A stretch of 64,000 bases of DNA from Leptodactylus fallax (taxonomy: Eukaryota; Chordata; Amphibia; Anura; Leptodactylidae). Location: positions 248,001 to 312,000 of the forward strand of contig CAMRHE010000115.1 in NCBI GenBank assembly GCA_947044405.1. The letters are read 5' to 3'. Both the position numbers and the translations under genes were made by a program. Positions within the stretch are counted from its first letter, which is position 1, and each line of letters starts with the position of its first letter. Positions 59,337 through 64,000 of the stretch are shown here, in pieces. The notes under the pieces were generated by a model. It was given only the letters and a program-made list of their open reading frames with translations. It had not been told where the DNA came from and searched no databases.

Positions 59337-60610
59337 CGAGGGGCACCTGAAAAGTTCGTAGCCCACCCATGAAATATTTTTCACATGGTCTTGTTTTGCA
59401 ATGCAATATGTTATTTAGTTATCTGAAAGGTCTCATGAGCAATCTGGATTTATTTAAATTTTTTTTGTTTCAGGTACAGTATTTTAAAGTTAGGTAATGA
59501 AGCTGAAATATGGAAATGGAGAAGTTGGCAAAGCGAGCAGTCATTCAATACCTTCTGAAAAAAGGACTGACACCACAGGAAATTCACATGGACATGCTGG
59601 AGACATTAGGGGACAATACTCATTCTTACGCAATGGTGAAAAAGTGGGTTGCAGATTTCAAGCGGGGCCAGACATCAATTGAAGATGCTGCACACAGTGG
59701 TCATCCCTCAACAGCATGCACAGATGAAAATGTCCAAAAAGTGCAAGACATTGTAATTGCAGATTGACGTGTCACAAAGCGGCACATTGCAGAATGTGTG
59801 GGCATATCAGTGGCGAGGGTTGGCCATATCCTAACACAGCTGCTGAACATGCACAAAGTTTCAGTCTGATGGGTGCCAAGACTTTTGACTTTAGAGAACA
59901 AACGTCTGAGAAAACTTCTCTCTGCAGAAAATGTGCAACTGTTTGAAGCTGATATTCAACTTTTCCTGCAGAGATTTGTTACAATGGATGAAACTTGGGT
60001 ACACCATTTTCCTCGAAACAGTGGAAACATCCCACCTCCTCACACCCCAAAAAAGGCAAAGGTGGTTCCATCCGCTGGCAAGGTGATGGCATCAGTGTTT
60101 TGGGATTCCAAGGGTGTCATTCTTCTGGAATTCCTCCAGAAAGGTCAAACCATCAATGGGGAATATTATGCAGCTCAAATTCATCATCTGAGGTCAGCAA
60201 TTAAGGAAAAACAGCGAGGGATGCTCCGGAAAGGGGTGTTGTTTCACCAGGACAACGTGCCAGTTCACACATCGGCTGTTGCAATGGCTGCAATTCACTC
60301 CTGTGGTTTCCAAATGTATCAGCACCCACCCTATTCCCCTGATTTGGCTCCCTCGGACTACCACCTATTCCCACAGAAGAAAAGGCACCTTGGTGGAAGT
60401 CGTTTTCCTTCTGATGAAGCCATCAGACGCCTTAAAGGACTTTTTGGAGGAGCAGGACGGAACGTTCTACCACAGTGGAATAATGAAACTCCAAGAGCGA
60501 TGGCATACATGTGTGAGCCTCAAAGGAGACTATGTTAAGAACTGACTGCAAAATTTCAACCCACAGTCACTACTTCTGGATCGGGCCACAAACTTTTCAG
60601 GCACCCCTCG
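59337..60610 (+). mobile_element. mariner-type DNA transposon
   Basis: CGAGGGGCACCTGAAAAGTT at the left and AACTTTTCAGGCACCCCTCG at the right, in TA sites (59335-59336, 60611-60612), ~28-bp inverted repeats with about four transition mismatches, length 1274 bp. Size, single frame and DD34D transposase are typical of mariner. Confidence 0.95.
59510..60545 (+). pseudogene. mariner transposase (DD34D), two TGA stops and a frame change
   Basis: ATG 59510 (MEKLAKRAVIQYLLKKG). N-terminal helix-turn-helix region, TGA at 59765-59767 and TGA at 59867-59869 (just before WVPRLLT, where mariners usually have Arg); both look like CGA to TGA. Catalytic: D in VTMDETWVHH, D in FHQDNVPVH, D in YSPDLAPSDYHLFP, 34 residues after the second D, as in mariner. 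WVPRLLT and YSPDLAPSDYHLFP are family signatures. A frame change near 60425-60440 moves the end (DFLEEQDGTFYHSGIMKL...) to another frame, ending TGA 60543. Otherwise ~345 residues, normal size. Confidence 0.93.
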
Positions 60611-61860
60611 TAATTGTATTTTTATTAGGATTTTTCAAGACATAGAAAAATTTACATTTGTAATAGGAACTAGGGATGGAAAGATCATCAAACCTGACAG
60701 ATTACCAGTTTAAGACTGGGTAGATCAGTAGGGATCTAGCCACTAGGCTCTCAAGTCATCCCGAGAACAGGCGGGTGACAACCAAAAATGAAAAATTAAT
60801 CATGCTATGAGTTTCCGTTAAAAGTAAGGTGAGTTATGGAAATTTCCAAGTGCCAGTTGTCTAAATCTCAGCTCACCAGAAGTGCCCACTTTTATCCGCC
60901 ATATCAGTTGGTTAGGGATGACTGATGGCACTATAGATAAGAGTCCTTCCAAAATTACCATACCCGCATTATGCAACATTTATACAATATTAATGGTACA
61001 ACTAGCCATTTTTTTCTTGGCATGCAAAAATGATAGCTACATTATAAGAAAAGGTTACCCATAATGAAAGTATTTGCTTTAAAGCCCGACATAGGAAATG
61101 TTTAGATTTTTTTTTATACTGTCATAGTACGCTTTGCAGTCTATATTTCATCTGACAAGGCCGCTGCACTCTCTAACAGCTGGCTGCGGTTTCTCACATG
61201 CTCTATTTCTCTGATTTTGTAAACGTGTCAATGTAAGTAGACAAGTTCAGAAGAGAGAGAAGAATAGTTATCTGTAGCGGAATATACTGTCATTCACACT
61301 CTTGACTGTTGCTTAGCTTTATATGTGTAAAATACTAATATACTGCTTTTATTATTTTTGTTTCTAACCAATACTATTTGTTTCATGTATGGAGGATGAG
61401 ATTGTTCTGACAATGCCTGTCAAGAAGGAAAGCCTTGTGAATGTTCACAAAACTGATAGGGAAGGGTATTGGGGTCAGCTGGAATGTTCTGCAGGCCACA
61501 AACGGGCTGCTTGAGGCATAGGTGCCAGGAGTTGTGTTCATGAACTACTCTGAATGTAGATACAAGGCAAGGTTATTGAAGTAAATGTTTGCCTTGGCTG
61601 AAGAAGAATCTAGCTTCGACTTTAGGAAATGGCTAATGTCTGACCACTGCTCCATTGATTCCTACAGTCTTTTAACACTTGTGTAACTGCAGACAGACAC
61701 TTTCTTCTCTGCCAAAAAAGTATACACATCTAATATTGATAATTCAGGAAAACAGCTTTCCATGTTTTAGAGACTGCCCAAGTATGTATAATGTGATGAT
61801 ATTGGTGTGCTTAGAGCTGATAACTCTAATGGCTTCCTAGAATATATAGTATATGATGGT
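60611..61860. other. No recognisable gene
   Basis: Repeat-free and moderately AT-rich. 61120-61300 has no repeat words and could be constrained non-coding DNA, but motif support is weak. Confidence 0.35.
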
Positions 61861-62695
61861 GCCGCAAATTGAATGGAGGGAACCAGAGGATAGGAGTAGT
61901 AGTGACAGTGGTGATGTTACAGGGTAGGCCAAGTACACTCAAACAAACTCTTCCAGCACACCTCCCAGGCCGGATACTGATGAGGGGGGCCTGCGTGGTA
62001 CGTGATGGTGGTGATAGTTGTTCCCCTAGGGTGCTTCCAGTTGGAGAGGGGTCCTCTCTCACCCTGAGTCATGTGATGGTGTTTGGAAGGGCCCTGATGG
62101 TTAGCATAAGAACTACTCTGGAAGCAGCAGTGAAGTTTAAACAAGTTGAACCTTACTGTGATGAACAGGCATCTGTCAACAGTGAACTTGTGCAGCTTCC
62201 CGATGGGGATAGTAGTCTCCAAACTGTTGGGTACACCCAGACTTGGCATCAGGGATGCCCAGACTAGGATGGTGAAAGGGTGCCTTGTACTCTACACCAG
62301 TAAGTATATAATAAACCTGTCTGTTAGGTGGGTCCCAGAATACAGCTCCTGGATAAGCAGGACTTCTATCCTTCGCCTTGGCACAGTGTCTAGTCGATGG
62401 ACAGTTAACTCTTCCCTGTCTCAGAGCTGTCTTTTAGCAGACTTGGGCAGTTGATCCTCCTTTCCCTCAGGGGCTGACAAGAACACTCCAGACCACAGTT
62501 GTCACAGCGCCAACACTCACTGCACACAAACCACACTCTAACGGTTCCCTTGAGACTTAAGTCTCCAAACCCAGGCCTGTGATTGGCCAGGGCTGTACCA
62601 AGCCATGGGAAAGTAAATGGCTAGCCAACAGTGGGGACAAACCATGGGAGAAACACATAAGGGAAGCTGCAAACACAAAATGCATATAATACATA
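61861..62695. other. Unassigned, GC-richer stretch
   Basis: Frames of 110-130 codons exist on both strands but contain no domain I recognise. CTACACCAGTAAGTATATAATAAACC (62293) looks like an LTR polyadenylation area, so an LTR-element fragment is possible. Not assigned. Confidence 0.3.
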
Positions 62696-62919
62696 CAGTT
62701 GAAACCAGAAGTTTACATACACTATATAAAAAGACACATATGCATGTTTTTCTCACTATCTGACATGAAATCAGAATAAACCTTTGCCGTTTTAGGTCAA
62801 TTAGGATTACCAAAATTATTTATATTTGCCAAATGCCAGAATAATGAGAGAGAGAGAGTTTATAAAGGCATTTTTATTACTTTCTGCAAAGTCAAAAGTT
62901 TACATACAATTCATTAGTA

Positions 62920-63700
62920 TTTGGTACCATTGCCCTTAAACTGTATGATTTGGGTCAAAAGTGTACAAGCTTCTCACAATAGTTGGTAGGAATTTGGACC
63001 CATTCCTCCTGACAGAACTGGTGTAACTGAGCCATGTTTGTAGGCCGTGTTGCTCGAACCTGTCTTTTCAGCTTTGCCCATAAATTTTCAATAGGATTGA
63101 GATCAGGGCTTTGTGATGGCCACTCCAAAACATTGACTTTGTTATCCTTAAGCCATTTTGTAACCAGTTTGGCAGTATGCTTCGGGTCATTGTCCATTTG
63201 GAAGACCCGTTTGTGCCCAAGCTTTACCTTCCTGGCTGATGTATTGAGATGTTGCTTCAGTATTGCCACATAATGTTCTTTCCTCATGATGCCATCTATT
63301 TTGTGAAGTGCACCCGTCCCTCCTGCAGCAAAACAACCCCACAACCTGATGCTGCCATCCCGTGTTTCACAGTTGGGATGGTGTTCTTAGGGTGTGTTCA
63401 CATGGAGGAATTTGCTGTGGATTTGGGGGCAGAGATCGCAGCAGGGTGCGGAAAAAAGAAGCGTCCTGCTCGATCTTGCCGCGGATTCTGCCTGCGGTGT
63501 CCTCGGCTCGAGACACCCTCCTGATTAGGCCCATTCATCCGGGCCTAATCAGGAGTGGGATGCTGTGACGGAATGCTGATGTACTGCATTGGCATCCTGT
63601 CATGGCTAGACTGCGGCGAAAATTCCGGCGGCGGAAAATGAAGAGAATTCCTCTTCATTTTCCGCCGTATGAACATACCCTTAGGCTTGCAAGCTTCTCC
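62920..63700 (-). pseudogene. Sleeping Beauty-type transposase, C-terminal half
   Basis: Minus strand. From the start of the preserved part ([16 protein letters not shown] words near 63690 and 63370) through [35 protein letters not shown] (second D) and [14 protein letters not shown] (E, 34 residues later). The C-terminus is disrupted near 62970 by a small deletion (CEKLV then out of frame). The first catalytic Asp and DNA-binding domain are gone. Better preserved in this part than copy 1. Confidence 0.9.
63390..63680. mobile_element. PIF/Harbinger-type MITE, 291 bp
   Basis: GGGTGTGTTCACA at the left and TGAACATACCC at the right. TTA at 63387-63389 and 63681-63683 is the target duplication. 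The empty site is seen in copy 1 of the host transposon (TTCTTAGGCTTGCA at 8043). Interior contains two hairpins: GATTAGGCCCATTCATCCGGGCCTAATC and GAAAATGAAGAGAATTCCTCTTCATTTTC. Confidence 0.92.
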
Positions 63701-63706
63701 CTTTTC

Positions 63707-64000
63707 GCTGTACACAAAGTATGTTAGGTGACTGCTATTAAGACTGTTCAGAAATATTCAAGTACTTGGCCACTTTGTAGGAAGATTCTGAGCCTCGAGT
63801 AAAGTTCATATTCTGCAAATTGTGTTCCTGAACCTACACCATGTCATGGCTCCCAGATCTTAAAAGAGCACCAGTATGACCTGAGCATTGCAGCATGGTC
63901 CCATATGATTAAATGGGTCCCATGAACACAACTGATCAGCAAGGATCCCAACAGTTTGACCCCCACCAATCTATAATTGATGACCTATCTTAATGATAGA
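63707..64000. other. Spacer and TTAA-MITE-type module at window edge
   Basis: 63950-64000 (GTTTGACCCCCACCAATCTATAATTGATGACCTATCTTAATGATAG) is the inverse-type module seen at 23670-23720. It continues beyond the window. Confidence 0.5.

Larger units (their letters stand above)
62696..63706 (-). mobile_element. Sleeping Beauty/Frog Prince-type element, truncated copy 2
   Basis: Perfect family left end CAGTTGAAACCAGAAGTTTACATACAC beside TA (62694-62695). Matches copy 1 (7343-8921) up to ...CTTCTCCCTTTT at about 63705, then unrelated sequence, so the 5' half of the transposase and the other end are deleted. Interrupted at 63387 by a MITE. Confidence 0.9.

Noticed and set aside
61869..62267. 132-codon plus frame and 110-codon minus frame
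   Set aside because: No recognisable domain, opposite strands equally open, no splice or codon evidence; left unassigned.

Overview
The window looks like repeat-rich intergenic DNA from a vertebrate, most likely an anuran amphibian. The reasons are a Sleeping Beauty/Frog Prince-type Tc1 family, several short inverted-repeat elements with TTAAAGGGGTTGTCC-like ends in TTAA sites, a GIY-YIG Penelope-like element, and PNMA-type and Gmr1-type Ty3/gypsy elements together. I found no host protein-coding exon, tRNA, rRNA, snRNA or CRISPR that I could defend. Every recognisable coding region belongs to a transposable element. The organism call is inference; the element calls rest on motifs read in the sequence.

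Layout. 1-4228 (minus): 5' part of a Gmr1-like Ty3/gypsy element (5' LTR, primer site, gag with a SCAN-like region, protease, then integrase running off the window). 4456-6700: a palindromic MITE broken by a Penelope-like 3' fragment (12-bp target duplication), with a Tc1-like element beside it. 7199-8921: GATA/GACA microsatellite containing a decayed Sleeping Beauty-type copy. 9-22 kb: mostly unrecognised sequence with a 46-bp minisatellite (15.2-16.06 kb), a 30-bp minisatellite (18.85-19.08 kb) and low-copy repeat pieces. 22462-24450: non-autonomous hAT-like element with a perfect 8-bp duplication. 24915-26551: Tc1-like element with an uninterrupted 344-residue transposase. 27075-28791: Penelope-like element (RT plus GIY-YIG) with a hammerhead-like core in its 3' end. 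30-33.4 kb: Tc1-type MITE and a cluster of TTAA-site MITEs. 33.93-34.70 kb and 45.03-45.91 kb: two 3' ends of one LINE family.

34.8-43.03 kb: a 31/30-bp minisatellite split by a very young full-length Ty3/gypsy element (35564-42969). Its two 1012-bp LTRs differ at one base by eye, it has a tRNA-Thr-type primer site, a 4-bp duplication and a 1573-codon pol frame. Its only obvious defect is a one-base shift inside gag at an A5 run.

43-64 kb: LINE end, MITEs, AT-rich single-copy stretches that could be conserved non-coding DNA (48.54-48.84, 50.64-51.17, 53.80-54.16 kb), an inverted minisatellite (58.3-58.7 kb), a mariner with two TGA stops (59337-60610), and a truncated Sleeping Beauty-type copy interrupted by a Harbinger-type MITE with TTA duplications (62696-63706).

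The two elements with the best claim to recent activity are the Tc1 at 24.9 kb and the gypsy element at 35.6 kb. The others are decayed, mostly by CpG-type stops, small indels and nested insertions.
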